Source: Chloroflexota bacterium
GTDB lineage: Bacteria; Chloroflexota; Anaerolineae; B4-G1; SLSP01
DNA: 64,000 nt
Direction: 5' to 3'
NCBI GenBank assembly: GCA_019873645.1
Contig: JAIOAX010000007.1
Span: 1-64,000 of the forward strand
Shown here: positions 35,801 to 45,799 of the stretch, one piece after another
Numbering within the stretch: position 1 is the stretch's first letter
How the letters are laid out: each line of letters begins with the position of its first letter
Notes under the pieces: generated by a model
Databases searched by the model: none
The model's input: the letters and a program-made list of their open reading frames with translations, nothing else
Told to the model about the DNA's origin: nothing
Made by a program: the position numbers and the translations under genes

Positions 35801-37939
35801 CTCGGTCGTGAGGGTGATGAAGGTTGCCAGGTCGCCGAAGTTGTCGTCAATGGATTCGTAGGTGGTGGTGTCGTATTTGTGGTTAGAAGGCGACTCGAAG
35901 ATGGGGTTGAGGTAGAGCGCGGTGACGCCCATCTCCTGGAGATAATCCAGCTTCTCGATGATGCCTTGCAGGTCGCCGCCGTAGAAGAGCTTGCTGTACG
36001 AGCCTTCCCACGGGCCGCTCACGCGCGGGTCGGGGACGATCCAGTTCCACTGCGGGGCGGTTAGTGTGCCGGGCGTCTCGTTGTAGAAGAAGGTGCCGCT
36101 GACCAGGTCGTTGGTCGTCAACCCGTTGCGGAAACGGTCGGGGAAAATCTGATAGACGACGGCGTCCTTGAACCAGTCAGGGGTATTGAAGTCCGGCGCG
36201 TACACGTTGATCTGCCATGAGTTGTCCGGCGAAGCGTCGTAGGGGCGCCCGGAGCCGCCATCATACAGGGGATCGTCCTCGTAGTAAGCGATGTCGGTCC
36301 CGTCGTTGACGATGAAGCGGTAGTAGAGGGTCGTCAGGTCGTTGAGGGCGTTTAACTGCAATTCCCAGATGTCGTAATCAAAGGTCGCGCCGGGGATGGT
36401 GGTGACTTTCGCCATCGGGAGCACCGTTTGACGTTGTTTTGCGGTGTCGTAGAGGCGCACTTTCACGCCGGTCACGTCGCCCGCGTAGGTGCGGAAGCGC
36501 AGTGTGACGGGCGTTCCTTTCGGCACCGCGCCGAAGGGCCGGCGGTAGAAGTCGCTGCGAGAGTCGTGGGCGAGGCCGTCGGCCATCACGTAGTCATCCT
36601 GCGCCGGCGACATGGGTACCGTAATCATTCCCCGGCCTGTCGCCAGGTCGAGTACGAAGTAAACGGTCCGATTGGGCGCGGTGGTGGTAAAGTCAAAGTT
36701 CCTGGCGTCTGTGCTGCGCCCATCTGTGCCCCAGGCGTCCCAACTGCCGGTGGTGGTGAATTTGCCGATGTAGTTGCCTTTTGCGGGGATCACGTAGGCG
36801 AGGGCGTAGAGCCGTGGGCCGGCCGCCGTCATCGCCGTCGCTGCATCGTTGTTGTTCCAGCCCTGGAAGCTGCCCACTGCCGTCAGCGATGTGGGCAGAT
36901 CGTCGTAGGCGTTGACGATGTTCTGCGCCGGAAGCAACTTCCAACCGGCGTCATGGCTGTGGTCGTTGGTGTCGAAGGTGAACTTGACGATCTGATTGGC
37001 CGCGCTGGTATTCACAAAAGCATTGGCGGCGGGGAAACCGGGAGACCAGGCCCCACAAGCAAACACTTTCCATTCATAGCGTCCGGGATTGGCAATCGTA
37101 TAATCCAGCGAGAAAATGCCATCGCCGCCGATGAGGTCGCCGTGTGTCCCGTCATCATAGAGGGGATCGGAGGCATTGTTCCAGCCGTTCATCCCACCGG
37201 CCAGACACCAGTTTCCCGTACCACTGCCGTTGGGGGTGATGAGCATTCGTCCGGTGTTGGTATCCAGCAGGAAGATCACCGTTTCGTTGGCGGCGGTGGT
37301 GGTGAAGGCGATATTGGTAGCGTTGCTATTGCGACCGTCACCTCCAAAGCCATCCCACGTGCCGGCTGCCACGACCTTGCCGATGTAGCTGCCGGGCGTC
37401 GGCACTTGATAGGCCAGGTAATAGAGGCCGTTGCCCACGTGGGTCATCAACGTGGCCGGATTGTTGTTATTCCAGCCCTGGAAATCGCCAACGGCAGTGA
37501 AGCTCGTTGGCAGTGTATCCACCACATTGACGATGTTCTGTGCCGGTAGCAGTTTCCAGCCGGCGTCGCCAGAATGATCGTTCGTGTCGAATGTGAATTT
37601 GACCACCTGATTAGTCGCCGAGGTGTTAAACCAGGCGTTGTCGGCCGGGAAACCGGGAGCCCAGTTTCCACAGGCAAACACCTTCCACTCATACCTGCCG
37701 ACCGCCGCGACGGTGTAATCCAACGAGAAGATGCCGTCTTCGGGGATCACATCGCCGTGCGTCCCGTCATCGTAGAGGGGCTCGGAGGCATTGTTCCAGC
37801 CGTTGAAACTGCCCGCCACACACCAGTTGCTCGGCGCGGCCGGTGCTGCCTGCGGCGCGGCCTTAACTGTCGCTACGGGCGTGATTCCTCCGGCTAACAG
37901 AGCGAGCACCATCAAGATCGAACACAGTTTACGGTACAT
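32849..37939 (-). CDS. Secreted GH13 amylase/pullulanase-type enzyme, multimodular (1,696 aa)
   Basis: A signal peptide (about 1-28) is followed by an N-terminal module of about 205 residues present twice (37-237 and 243-440). Each copy starts WCxAGxxNGWNNAS, a starch-binding beta-sandwich pattern. An alpha-glucan N-domain (about 445-580) precedes the GH13 barrel. Catalytic Asp825 (GWRLDVA), Glu854 (IAEEWGD) and Asp931 (GSHDVNR) are all present, with DGVFNHTS as region I. Fibronectin-type III domains, further beta domains and a second starch-binding-like domain follow. The tail FLYLPLVMRAYTAP is the LPLVMR-type C terminus common in Chloroflexota exported proteins. Role: extracellular starch or pullulan breakdown. 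Confidence 0.95.
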   Translation of the reverse strand: MYRKLCSILMVLALLAGGITPVATVKAAPQAAPAAPSNWCVAGSFNGWNNASEPLYDDGTHGDVIPEDGIFSLDYTVAAVGRYEWKVFACGNWAPGFPADNAWFNTSATNQVVKFTFDTNDHSGDAGWKLLPAQNIVNVVDTLPTSFTAVGDFQGWNNNNPATLMTHVGNGLYYLAYQVPTPGSYIGKVVAAGTWDGFGGDGRNSNATNIAFTTTAANETVIFLLDTNTGRMLITPNGSGTGNWCLAGGMNGWNNASDPLYDDGTHGDLIGGDGIFSLDYTIANPGRYEWKVFACGAWSPGFPAANAFVNTSAANQIVKFTFDTNDHSHDAGWKLLPAQNIVNAYDDLPTSLTAVGSFQGWNNNDAATAMTAAGPRLYALAYVIPAKGNYIGKFTTTGSWDAWGTDGRSTDARNFDFTTTAPNRTVYFVLDLATGRGMITVPMSPAQDDYVMADGLAHDSRSDFYRRPFGAVPKGTPVTLRFRTYAGDVTGVKVRLYDTAKQRQTVLPMAKVTTIPGATFDYDIWELQLNALNDLTTLYYRFIVNDGTDIAYYEDDPLYDGGSGRPYDASPDNSWQINVYAPDFNTPDWFKDAVVYQIFPDRFRNGLTTNDLVSGTFFYNETPGTLTAPQWNWIVPDPRVSGPWEGSYSKLFYGGDLQGIIEKLDYLQEMGVTALYLNPIFESPSNHKYDTTTYESIDDNFGDLATFITLTTELHNRGMHLILDGVFNHTSSDSRYFDRYNRYETVGACESLDSPYRSWYYFRPASPPGTGPCAGDTTYEAWWGYDSLPKLNTTNVPALRTYIYSDTQAIARYWLTKGADGWRLDVAGDVDASFWRDWRDDIRDAKADAITIAEEWGDASRFILGDQLDSTMNYRFRNAIIGVLRETDWTDTNSNIKALKVSEFDSILHSLEEDYPPEAFYAMMNLVGSHDVNRVLIPLDQDGDPTDANYSDGKARLRALAIMQMTLPGAPTIYYGDEVGLVGYGQATAGNQGGVFYSDPYNRQPYPWADAAGYDALPAWRKADLALREHYSKTAAIRNAHPALRTGSFDTLLVDDDARVYAYGRRLDTDIAIVAVNLGATTRTLTIPITGYLPPDELFLTDVLNNVPYATVDGFITLPNVPPMWGAILVVNYGQDLTPPAVPTGLTATEGDGQVTLTWNEVPGAGYTVFRSYVSGGGYTALAQVTTPSYVDHNVSNGVRYYYVVNAIDGSGNSSDYSNEVSALPHYTIDWANLQWPYEITHTIGITPTENIYGQVYIAGVTSQPGATPGLLAQVGYGASMTNFTEWTTWVDATFNVDAGNNDEFKAQLLPEQIGNFYYLYRYSTTGGRDWVYAGLDGTVMLPTPGRLHVLPAADTTPPATPQHLRVIHWGVDHITTQWDAVADSDLAAYDLYRYGEGETPANAVRIARVPAPTTVYTDTSVIVDHVYTYTVQAVDTALNKSAFSNPAMGKAAARVVEVRFRVIIPPFTPASDTIYIAGDNSDVFGAFWNPGATPLTRLDATTWAYTATVKEDTALQYKFTRGNWDRVENWGTLVGTENRHLTVLYGADGIMTVNDVVYNWRDPLVVEHFPAAGATTWDTAQPIRALISRPIDPTRVTATTFVVEQVDGSLIPGTLEVKAQAFEPYPDASVLPEIPGTLVVFTPTTALVTSRQYRVTLVASGYHDDVDMQANYVWTFGTPKQFLYLPLVMRAYTAP
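36600..37830 (-). repeat. 615-bp internal duplication in the amylase gene
   Basis: The DNA encoding residues 37-237 is repeated as residues 243-440 with a 205-residue period. Long stretches are nearly identical in protein and DNA, for example LYDDGTHGD, GIFSLDYT and KLLPAQNIVN in both copies. Confidence 0.85.
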
Positions 37940-37973
37940 GTTTCCCTCCTTAAATTGGTGAATAGAAATTTTA

Positions 37974-38069
37974 GAATGAGCGAATCAGCGAATCAGCGAA
38001 TGAGCGAATCAGCGAATGAGCGAATCAGCGAATCAGCGAATCAGCGAATCAGCGAATCAGCGAATCAGG
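37974..38069. repeat. Twelve-unit tandem octamer (GAATCAGC)
   Basis: Twelve perfect-phase octamers, mostly GAATCAGC or GAATGAGC, lie just upstream of the amylase start codon. The same octamer family occurs at 2779-2834. Confidence 0.9.
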
Positions 38070-38238
38070 GATGTTCAAGTAACTTCTATCGTATGATAGA
38101 TACACTATGAAAACAAGTCACATTTTCCATATTTGAGGCATGAATGTCAGCGCAAGAGCAGCGAGATTGTTGTTGCATGCTCAGGCCGGTCTCCCGACCG
38201 CGCCTGCACAAATTGAAATGTGCCCTTTTGCGTCTTGA
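38070..38238. other. Spacer between the amylase and the fusion hydrolase
   Basis: It holds a small palindrome CTATCGTATGATAG (38086-38099) that could be an operator for the minus-strand amylase gene. No gene is seen. Confidence 0.4.
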
Positions 38239-38266
38239 TTGACGATACTCCAAGACGTTGTATCAT
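38239..38266 (+). promoter_or_regulatory. Promoter of the fusion hydrolase operon
   Basis: TTGACG (38239-38244), a 16-base spacer and TATCAT (38261-38266) lie 53 bp before the start codon, which has a GAGGAG site. Confidence 0.65.
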
Positions 38267-38318
38267 CATAACAACTATTTGATCAACGACTACCCGATTG
38301 TTTTTCTGAGGAGACACT

Positions 38319-40112
38319 ATGACCACATCATTTATGACCCAAACCGTCACCGACGGCATCTGGCACATTCGGGACGAGCGCGGCGGGGTGATGTACCTCG
38401 TCGCCGGGACGGAACGCGCGCTGCTCATTGACACCGGCTTTGGCGAGGGCGACCTGCCTGCACATCTCGCTACGTTGACCGAGCTGCCCATCGCCGTGGT
38501 GAATACCCATTACCACATGGATCACACCGGCGGCAACAAGCACTTTGCCGAGGTCTACATTCACACGGAGGACGCGCCGCTGGTGCAGGAACCGTCTACG
38601 AAACTCATCCCCATTTACGACGGCTACACCTTCGACCTGGGCGGGCGCGCGCTGCGTGTGATCAGCACGCCGGGGCACACGCCCGGCTCCATCTGCCTGC
38701 TGGACAAAGCCGACCGCATCCTCTTCACCGGCGACTCACCGCGTCCGGGCGCGGTGTGGTTGCACCTGCCCACTTCGCTCACCGTGCAGGCGTTCTTCAC
38801 CGCGATGTTACGCTTGCGGACGTTTGCCGCCGACTTCGACACGCTTGCACCCTCGCACGGGGAGCCGCATCCCGTGGGGACGCTGCTGGACGACCTCATC
38901 ATCTGCGCCGCGCAAATTCTGGATGGCGATCTGGTGGGCAAGCCGGAACCGACCCGCTTCGGCGAATGTCTGCTGGCGGAATACGGCAGCGCGGGCATCA
39001 TGTACCTGCCTGATAAGTTGTACTGGCGCTGGGGCGAAGGCGACGGCATCCTCTCGCCGGAAGTCCACGCCGACCGCAGCGTCACCTTGCGCGTCAAAGC
39101 CCCACACGCGCAGCGGGTGCTCCTCAACGCGACGACGATCCTTAATGCCCTGGGTAGCGCCGACAGCAACATCGCCTTCCACGAGAAGGATGCAGACGGC
39201 GTATGGTCGCTGACGCTGCCGTCGCTGCCTCCGGACATCTACGACTACAGCTTTCTCATTGACGGCGTGAGTTTCACCGATCCCCACAATCCCGATGTGC
39301 AAACCGGCTTCATGGCCCCGCGCAGCCTGCTCATCATCCCCCACGAGACGGGCGAAAATTACTTCGATGCGCGGGACGTGCCCCATGGGACACTGCACCG
39401 GCATTACTACACCTCACGGACGCTCGGCGACGTGCGCGATGTCTATGTTTACACCCCACCGGATTATGGGAAAAATCCCGACAAGACCTATCCTGTGCTC
39501 TATTTGCTCCACGGTGCGGGGGATGTGGCGGGAAGCTGGGCCATGATGGGCCAGGCGCACTTGGTTATGGATAACCTGCTCGCCGAAGGCAAGGCTGAAC
39601 CGATGATCATTGCCATGCCGTTCGGCCACGCGCTGCCGCGCTCGGTCTCGTGGGAAGAACGCTGGCAGAAGAACACCCCGCTCTTCGAGCAAGACCTGCT
39701 CACCGACGTGCTGCCGCTGGTTGAGTCTGCGTATCGCGTGCAAGCGGACCGCGAACATCGTGCGATTGCCGGGCTTTCGATGGGCGGTATGCAGACGGAC
39801 CACATCGGTCTGGGACACCTGGAGCTGTTCAGTCACATTGGCATCTTTAGCGCCGGCGCCCATAACTTTGCCGAGCGCCACGCCGACCTGCTTGCCGATC
39901 CCATAGGAACAAATGCCAAAATCAAGCTGCTCTTCCTGGGTTGCGGGACGCTGGATACGCTCGCGGCGGAAGGGATGGAAGAACTGCACAAACTCCTCAC
40001 GGAAAGAGGTATTGCGCATACCTACTGGACACTCGAAGGCGCGGCGCACACATGGGTCGTCTGGCGCATGGTGCTCTACTACGAATTCCTGCCGAGGTTG
40101 TGGCGCGCGTGA
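38319..40112 (+). CDS. Metallo-beta-lactamase-fold/esterase fusion hydrolase
   Basis: A 597-residue three-part protein without a signal peptide. Residues 1-225 are a metallo-beta-lactamase fold with His64, His66, Asp68 and His69 (THYHMDHTGG), His120, Asp139 and His180. Residues about 240-340 form a CBM48/early-set-like sandwich (VTLRVKAPHAQRVLL, then YDYSFLIDG). Residues about 350-597 are an esterase-D/enterochelin-esterase-type hydrolase with nucleophile Ser487 (GLSMGG), VLYLLHGAGD and likely catalytic His577. The last two parts are often joined, but fusion to a metallo-hydrolase is unusual. The substrate is unknown. The stop overlaps the MATE gene start as GTGA. Confidence 0.9.
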   Translation: MTTSFMTQTVTDGIWHIRDERGGVMYLVAGTERALLIDTGFGEGDLPAHLATLTELPIAVVNTHYHMDHTGGNKHFAEVYIHTEDAPLVQEPSTKLIPIYDGYTFDLGGRALRVISTPGHTPGSICLLDKADRILFTGDSPRPGAVWLHLPTSLTVQAFFTAMLRLRTFAADFDTLAPSHGEPHPVGTLLDDLIICAAQILDGDLVGKPEPTRFGECLLAEYGSAGIMYLPDKLYWRWGEGDGILSPEVHADRSVTLRVKAPHAQRVLLNATTILNALGSADSNIAFHEKDADGVWSLTLPSLPPDIYDYSFLIDGVSFTDPHNPDVQTGFMAPRSLLIIPHETGENYFDARDVPHGTLHRHYYTSRTLGDVRDVYVYTPPDYGKNPDKTYPVLYLLHGAGDVAGSWAMMGQAHLVMDNLLAEGKAEPMIIAMPFGHALPRSVSWEERWQKNTPLFEQDLLTDVLPLVESAYRVQADREHRAIAGLSMGGMQTDHIGLGHLELFSHIGIFSAGAHNFAERHADLLADPIGTNAKIKLLFLGCGTLDTLAAEGMEELHKLLTERGIAHTYWTLEGAAHTWVVWRMVLYYEFLPRLWRA

Positions 40113-41446
40113 CGCACAGCGGCTTACACGATCTCACGCAAGGTAATCTGCGGGACAACATTGCGCGGCTCACCTGGCCGAACCTGATGAGCCAACTGCT
40201 CTTTATGGCGCCGACATTGTACGACGCGGTATGGCTTGGCAAGCTCGGCGCGGGTGCGCAGGCCGCCGCCGGGCTGGCGATGTCGGTGCGCATCACGATG
40301 ATCAGTGTGCTGATGGCGTTGAGCGGCGCCAGCGGCGCGGTCGTCGCCCGCTACATCGGCGCGAAGGATCAGCAGAACGCGAACCTGGCGGCGCTGCAAT
40401 CCGTCATCCTGATGTTGCTGGCATCCGGTACACTCGGTGTCATCGGCGTGCTCTTCGCCAAACCACTGATGCGTCTCGGCGGCGCCGACGCCGAGACGTT
40501 GCCGCTGGCCGTGCGCTATGCGCGCATCCTCTTCGGCGGCCTGATAGCGATGGAGATGGTGCCCAGCGTCGGCGGGATGCTGAGTGGTATCGGTGCACCG
40601 AACATCTGGTTGGAGATGACGGCCTGGGTGATGGGCGTCATGCTCATCGCCGAGCCGCTGCTGGTGATGTGGCTGGGGCTGGAAGGGGCGGTGTTGGCGT
40701 TGACCGGCGCGCACGCCATAGCGATGGTATGGGGGCTGCGACAGCTCGTTATCGGGCGCGCGCCTGTCCGCATTGATCTCCACGACTTGCGGCTGGACTT
40801 CCCCATGATGGGGCGGGTGTTGCGCATTACTGCCCCGACGATTATCCAGCGGGGCACCCCGAATCTGGCGATGACGCTGTTGACGCGCTTCATCGCGGTA
40901 TACGGCGCAGGGACGCTGGCCGCGTGGACGGTAGTACAGCGTATCTTTAGCTTCGCTCAGGTGCCGGGGATGGCGCTGTCGCGTATCTCGCCGGCTATCG
41001 TGGGGCAGAACCTCGGCGCACGACAACCAGAACGCGCCGAGCGTGGCGTACATCTGGTGATGTGGATGACGCTCATCGTCACCGGGATCATTCTGGGCGC
41101 GTTGATAGTTTTCGCGCCGCAGGTCTTTGCCCTGTTCAGCGATGACGTTGCCGCCACCGCTATCGGCGTGCAAATGCTGCGGGTGCTATCGCTGGGGTAT
41201 CTGGCGAATACGCTCACGCTGGTGCTCAACGGGGCGCAGATCGGCGCGGGTGACACAGTTGCGCCGATGGTCATCAATATCATCGCCCTGTGGGGGATTC
41301 AGATTCCACTCGTGTACCTCGGCTCGCAGGTGCTTCATCTGGGGCCGTTGAGCATTTGGGTTGCGTTGGTCATCGGGTGGCTGGTACAGCTTGGCCTGCT
41401 GATGTATCGGCAGCGGCAGGGCGCGTGGAAGTTGAAGCAGATATGA
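40109..41446 (+). CDS. MATE-family multidrug/metabolite exporter
   Basis: A 445-residue protein with twelve predicted helices in two halves and typical stretches such as GASGAVVARYIGAKDQQNANLA and GQNLGARQPERAERG. It exports organic cations or metabolites using Na+ or H+. The start is the GTG at 40109 overlapping the previous stop by four bases; an upstream ATG would lie inside the esterase. It overlaps the next gene by ATGA. The three genes form a tightly coupled operon. Confidence 0.93.
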   Translation: MTHSGLHDLTQGNLRDNIARLTWPNLMSQLLFMAPTLYDAVWLGKLGAGAQAAAGLAMSVRITMISVLMALSGASGAVVARYIGAKDQQNANLAALQSVILMLLASGTLGVIGVLFAKPLMRLGGADAETLPLAVRYARILFGGLIAMEMVPSVGGMLSGIGAPNIWLEMTAWVMGVMLIAEPLLVMWLGLEGAVLALTGAHAIAMVWGLRQLVIGRAPVRIDLHDLRLDFPMMGRVLRITAPTIIQRGTPNLAMTLLTRFIAVYGAGTLAAWTVVQRIFSFAQVPGMALSRISPAIVGQNLGARQPERAERGVHLVMWMTLIVTGIILGALIVFAPQVFALFSDDVAATAIGVQMLRVLSLGYLANTLTLVLNGAQIGAGDTVAPMVINIIALWGIQIPLVYLGSQVLHLGPLSIWVALVIGWLVQLGLLMYRQRQGAWKLKQI

Positions 41447-41874
41447 GACTGTGGACGGTTCATCCCAAATACCTGGATGCCCAGGGACTGGTGGCCCTGT
41501 GGCGTGAGTCGCTGTTGGCGCAAAAAGTCCTTCAAGGACAGACGCGCGGTTATCGGGCGCACCCACAATTGCAACGCTTCAAAGCGACACAAGACCCCGT
41601 CGCCGCGATTGCCGCTTATCTGTGGGGCGTTTATCAGGAGAGTGTGCGGCGCGGCTACAACTTCGATGCCGCTAAAATCGGAGAACAGCGTGAAATCGCA
41701 GAGCTTGAGGAAACGGTAGGGCAGTTACAATACGAGTGGGAACATTTGAAAAAGAAGTTAGCGCAGCGCGCGCCGGACCTCTACGCGCGTTGCGCGGATG
41801 TAGACCTTCCCGAAGCGCATCCGCTCTTTCGGATAATCGAAGGGGGCGTGCGCGATTGGGAAAAACGACGCTGA
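41443..41874 (+). CDS. Pyrimidine-dimer DNA glycosylase-like protein
   Basis: A 143-residue protein beginning MRLWTVHPKYLDAQGLVALW, with KVLQGQTRGYRAHPQLQRF and YLWGVYQESVRRGYNF. This matches the Pyr_excise family (endonuclease V of phage T4 type). The phage enzyme uses its N-terminal amine as nucleophile; here residue 2 is Arg, so activity may differ. The ATG overlaps the MATE stop (ATGA). A repair function in this operon is unexpected, and the link with the exporter may be only transcriptional. Confidence 0.78.
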   Translation: MRLWTVHPKYLDAQGLVALWRESLLAQKVLQGQTRGYRAHPQLQRFKATQDPVAAIAAYLWGVYQESVRRGYNFDAAKIGEQREIAELEETVGQLQYEWEHLKKKLAQRAPDLYARCADVDLPEAHPLFRIIEGGVRDWEKRR

Positions 41875-41889
41875 GCAATAATTCCCTGG

Positions 41890-42525
<636 letters not shown>

Positions 42526-42540
42526 ACGTATCTCCTATTG

Positions 42541-42924
42541 GGGGCGAGGCAATCCTCATTTGACTATGGGCAGCGATGGTTCCGCGTTCTACAGTTGGGG
42601 GCGAGGCAATTCCTCCATGGCCGTGGGTAGCGATGGTTCCGCGTTTTACAGGCGAGGCAATCCTCATTTAACCATGGGTAGCGATGGTTCCGCGTTTTGC
42701 AGTTGGGGCGAGGCAATCCCCATTTAACCATGGGTAGCGATGGTTCCGCGTTTTGCAGTTGGGGCGAGGCAATCCCCATTTAACCATGGGTAGCGATGGT
42801 TCCGCGTTTTGCAGTTGGGGCGAGGCAATCCCCATTTAACCATGGGTAGCGATGGTTCCGCGTTTTGCAGTTGGGGCGAGGCAATCCCCATTTAACCATG
42901 GGTAGCGATGGTTCCGCGTTTTGC
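42541..42924. repeat. 56-bp tandem repeat array beside the RAYT gene (seven units)
   Basis: Units start GCGAGGCAAT at 42544, 42601, 42652, 42708, 42764, 42820 and 42876. The last four are essentially identical at a 56-bp period. Each unit has two parts: GGGGCGAGGCAATCCC and a section with CCATGGGTAGCGATGG followed by TTCCGCG. Open frames across the array are side effects of the period. Confidence 0.9.
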
Positions 42925-43065
42925 ATAATGCCTTCTGTTGTGTAATCTTGGTGGGATTGCCTTTTGTTGGGGGCGAGGCAATCCCTCCATGGCCGTGGGT
43001 AGCCACGGTTCTTCGCTCTACAGGGTACCTTCTCCTGCGTAATCATAATGGGATTGCCTCGCCCC
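42925..43065. repeat. Degenerate and inverted REP-like units
   Basis: GGGGCGAGGCAATCCC at 42970-42985 faces its exact complement at 43050-43065, and another partial inverted copy lies at 42953-42961. The last copy supplies the stop codon of the flavoprotein gene. Confidence 0.8.
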
Positions 43066-44465
43066 TACCATGGCCGGCGTTTTTTGTAGAATTCGTCCAA
43101 CGGATAACAACCGGAAACGAATCCCTTGCGCGGCGCGGTCGTGCAATCGCTGAAGGTGCGGCAGATGCGCGTGCGCTGCAAAGGTCGCCCGGCCAGCACG
43201 TCGGCGGGCATTTCTGGATATGAAAGCACCATCCGCCCCAAGCCCACGAAGTCGGCCTGCCCTGTGCGCACGACATGCTGCCCCACGTTAGGCAGCCATT
43301 CCTGCAAATACGAGTATCCCGATCCCACCATCACCAGTTCCGGGCGATGCTGTTTGAGCTGCCGCACGATGGCAACATGCCGGGCGACGCCCGCGAGCGG
43401 GTCTTCCGGCGGTTGGTAGCCGTCTGAAGGCGGGAAAAACGCCGGGCGCTGGATATGGGGAACATAATACGGGCTGCCCAGGGTGATGCAGACCAACTCG
43501 ATATCCAGGTCGGCAAGCAAATCCAGGAACATGAACGGCTCGGTGAGGTCGTAACCCACGCCGGAACCATCGCCGCCGAAGGCGTAGCGGTATGGCGGCG
43601 TGAAGGGCATGGGTTCACCCACGCCGTTTGCGCCCGGCTGGAAGGGGACGAAGTCAACCGCGCTCAGGCGCACACCGATCCGCATGGCGGGTGCCTCCGC
43701 GCGGATGCCGGCAACGATCTCGCGCAGGAAGCGCGTGCGGTTCTCGAAACTGCCGCCGTAGCGTCCGGGGCGGTCGTAGGCGCTCAAGAATTCGTGGCCC
43801 AGATAGCCGTGGCAGTGTTTGAGGTCCACAAAGGCATAGCCTGCCTGTTGCGCCAGCTTCGCCGCGCTTACAAATGTCTCGATGAGCCGGGCGATGTCGT
43901 CGTCGGTCATCACCGGATAATCGGCGGCGATCCCGAACTTCGCGTCCAACAACGGGTGGTGATAGAGAATCTGCGGCTCCAGCCTGGTCTTGACGTTGGG
44001 GCGCGCAAATCGCCCGGAGTGGGTCAATTGCAGACCGATAAGCAGATCGTCAGCGTTGCCGTAACGCGCGGTATGCTCGCGGACCAGCGTCTCGCGCAAT
44101 GTCGCCAGGTCGTTTACGGTCTGCGGAGTGATCATCAATTGGTTGGGGTTGGCGCGCCCATCGTGTTGCACGGCGACGGCCTCGCCGCCCCAGATCAACT
44201 TTGCGCCGCTCATCCCAAAGCGCTGCCAGCGGCGGATGGTCAGGTCCGAAGGACGCCCATCTTCCGTGCCATCCCAGCCTTCCATCGGCAGGATGCAAAA
44301 GCGATTGCCGATGGTAAAGCCGTCTTTAAGCGTGAACGGTTGCGCCAGTGGCGCATCCGGGCCGGTCGCCATTTCGGCGTCGAAGCCCAGATCAATGTTG
44401 GATTCGTCCAGATATGCCTGAAACGCCGCGGCGGTTTTCAAGGTTGCGATACGACGATAGGTCAT
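43065..44465 (-). CDS. NADH:flavin oxidoreductase, Old Yellow Enzyme family
   Basis: A 466-residue flavoprotein with an N-terminal segment of about 45 residues before the barrel ([19 protein letters not shown]). FMN-binding signs include QLTHSGRF, the substrate motif [13 protein letters not shown] (His-Cys-His) and [15 protein letters not shown]. The tail [12 protein letters not shown] then SGCYPLDE follows the barrel; there is no second domain as in 2,4-dienoyl-CoA reductase. It reduces activated double bonds or demethylates small molecules; the substrate is unknown. It lies 13 bp after the aminotransferase gene. Its stop codon lies in the repeat region. Confidence 0.93.
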   Translation of the reverse strand: MTYRRIATLKTAAAFQAYLDESNIDLGFDAEMATGPDAPLAQPFTLKDGFTIGNRFCILPMEGWDGTEDGRPSDLTIRRWQRFGMSGAKLIWGGEAVAVQHDGRANPNQLMITPQTVNDLATLRETLVREHTARYGNADDLLIGLQLTHSGRFARPNVKTRLEPQILYHHPLLDAKFGIAADYPVMTDDDIARLIETFVSAAKLAQQAGYAFVDLKHCHGYLGHEFLSAYDRPGRYGGSFENRTRFLREIVAGIRAEAPAMRIGVRLSAVDFVPFQPGANGVGEPMPFTPPYRYAFGGDGSGVGYDLTEPFMFLDLLADLDIELVCITLGSPYYVPHIQRPAFFPPSDGYQPPEDPLAGVARHVAIVRQLKQHRPELVMVGSGYSYLQEWLPNVGQHVVRTGQADFVGLGRMVLSYPEMPADVLAGRPLQRTRICRTFSDCTTAPRKGFVSGCYPLDEFYKKRRPW

Positions 44466-44478
44466 AAAAGTCTCCTTG

Positions 44479-45654
44479 TCACAAAGCTGTCAGCACTTCT
44501 CTGATTTTCTCGATCATCGTCTCAAGGTCGGCGCGCGAACGGGTCGGGTCGGTGTGCAGAAACAGCGTGCGCCCCAGGATGTCGAGCGTGTGGGGGCACA
44601 TATCGGGCGTGTATTCCACGGGGACTGCAGCGCGCTTGTAGGGGTCCATCGCCGGGTGATGGGCGCCCTGCTGCTTGAGGATTGGCTCCCAGTTCGTGTA
44701 GACGTGCCGGCCGCTGTCAATCGGCGTATCGGCGTCAATGCCCGCTTCGTTCAAACCATCCAATGCGGCGCGCATGCGCTCTGGCGTCTCGAACAACAAC
44801 GCCAGCGTCGTGCCGCAGTCGCCTTCGACATCGTGAATGGGATTGAACGTGAAGCCGCCGATGTCGCTCAACGCCTGGATCATCAGCCGCTTTTCGGTCA
44901 ACATTGCGTCCAGCATCCCATCCAGCCGCGTGAGTTGCACCCGCAGTACTGCGCTGAGGATTTCGTTGATGCGGAAGTTCATCCCCGCAAAAAACGGTGT
45001 GGTGATCCGTGAGGCGTAGTCGCGGAAGGACGCTCCGCCATCGTGGAAGATCAACGCACGGTGGTAGATGGTTTCGTCATTGGTGACGAGTGCGCCGCCC
45101 TCGCCGCAGGTGATGATTTTGTAGTGGTTGAACGAGAACGCCCCCGCATCGCCAATCGAACCCAGACGTTTGCCGCCATACGAACCGCCGTCTGCCTGGC
45201 AGGCATCTTCGAGCACCTTGAGGTTGTGTCGCCGGGCGAGGGCCATGAGCGCGTCCATATTGCACGGCAGGCCGACCATGTGGACGGGGATGATGACTTT
45301 GGTGCGCGGCGTGATTTTGCGCGCCACGTCCGTTGGGTCGAGCGTGAGCGACGCATCCACCTCGGCGATGATGGGCACGGCCCCCACTGCAAGTGGCGCG
45401 AGCGCCGTCGCGATGAAGGTGTACGCGGGGACGATGACCTCGTCGCCCGGCCCCACGCCCATCCCTACCAACCCGGTGATGAGCGCCGCCGTCCCGCTGG
45501 TCACGGCGACGGCGTATTTCATCCCGATCTTGGCGGCCCATTCTGCTTCAAAGCGCGCCGTCTCGCTCTGATCGCCGCCGAGATAGCGGAACAGTTGTTT
45601 TGACTCAATGACGCGCTTGACGGCGTCTACTTCTTCTTGTCCAATGATGTACAT
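44479..45654 (-). CDS. DegT/DnrJ/EryC1-family aminotransferase
   Basis: A 391-residue PLP enzyme. Cofactor-site signs are TSGTAAL (about 52-58), Asp150 in [10 protein letters not shown] and Lys179 in [13 protein letters not shown]. Such enzymes aminate keto-sugars or cyclitols. I chose the ATG at 45654 behind AAGGAG; a TTG two codons earlier is less likely. It is upstream of the OYE gene and downstream, across a repeat-filled gap, of an epimerase gene. Confidence 0.93.
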   Translation of the reverse strand: MYIIGQEEVDAVKRVIESKQLFRYLGGDQSETARFEAEWAAKIGMKYAVAVTSGTAALITGLVGMGVGPGDEVIVPAYTFIATALAPLAVGAVPIIAEVDASLTLDPTDVARKITPRTKVIIPVHMVGLPCNMDALMALARRHNLKVLEDACQADGGSYGGKRLGSIGDAGAFSFNHYKIITCGEGGALVTNDETIYHRALIFHDGGASFRDYASRITTPFFAGMNFRINEILSAVLRVQLTRLDGMLDAMLTEKRLMIQALSDIGGFTFNPIHDVEGDCGTTLALLFETPERMRAALDGLNEAGIDADTPIDSGRHVYTNWEPILKQQGAHHPAMDPYKRAAVPVEYTPDMCPHTLDILGRTLFLHTDPTRSRADLETMIEKIREVLTAL

Positions 45655-45677
45655 ACACAATCTCCTTGAAAAAAATG

Positions 45678-45747
45678 AACCGCTAATCTCGCGGATTTAC
45701 GTGAATCTCTTAAAAAATCTGCGAAGATTCGCGTGATTCGCGGTTAG
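45678..45747. repeat. Fold-back repeat, copy 1
   Basis: AACCGCTAATCTCGCGG faces CGCGTGATTCGCGGTT. The element lies between the aminotransferase and epimerase genes. It matches copies 2 and 3 in plan but not in exact bases. Confidence 0.7.
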
Positions 45748-45799
45748 AATTTTTATTTTCGTGGGTGTGGAATCCCCATGGGACTGCTTGTGCAAACTG

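Noticed and set aside
38086-38099. Operator for the amylase gene
   Set aside because: The palindrome has only five-base arms, and no promoter is clear beside it.
42541-42924. CRISPR array
   Set aside because: The 56-bp units follow each other with no unique spacers, and no cas genes are present.
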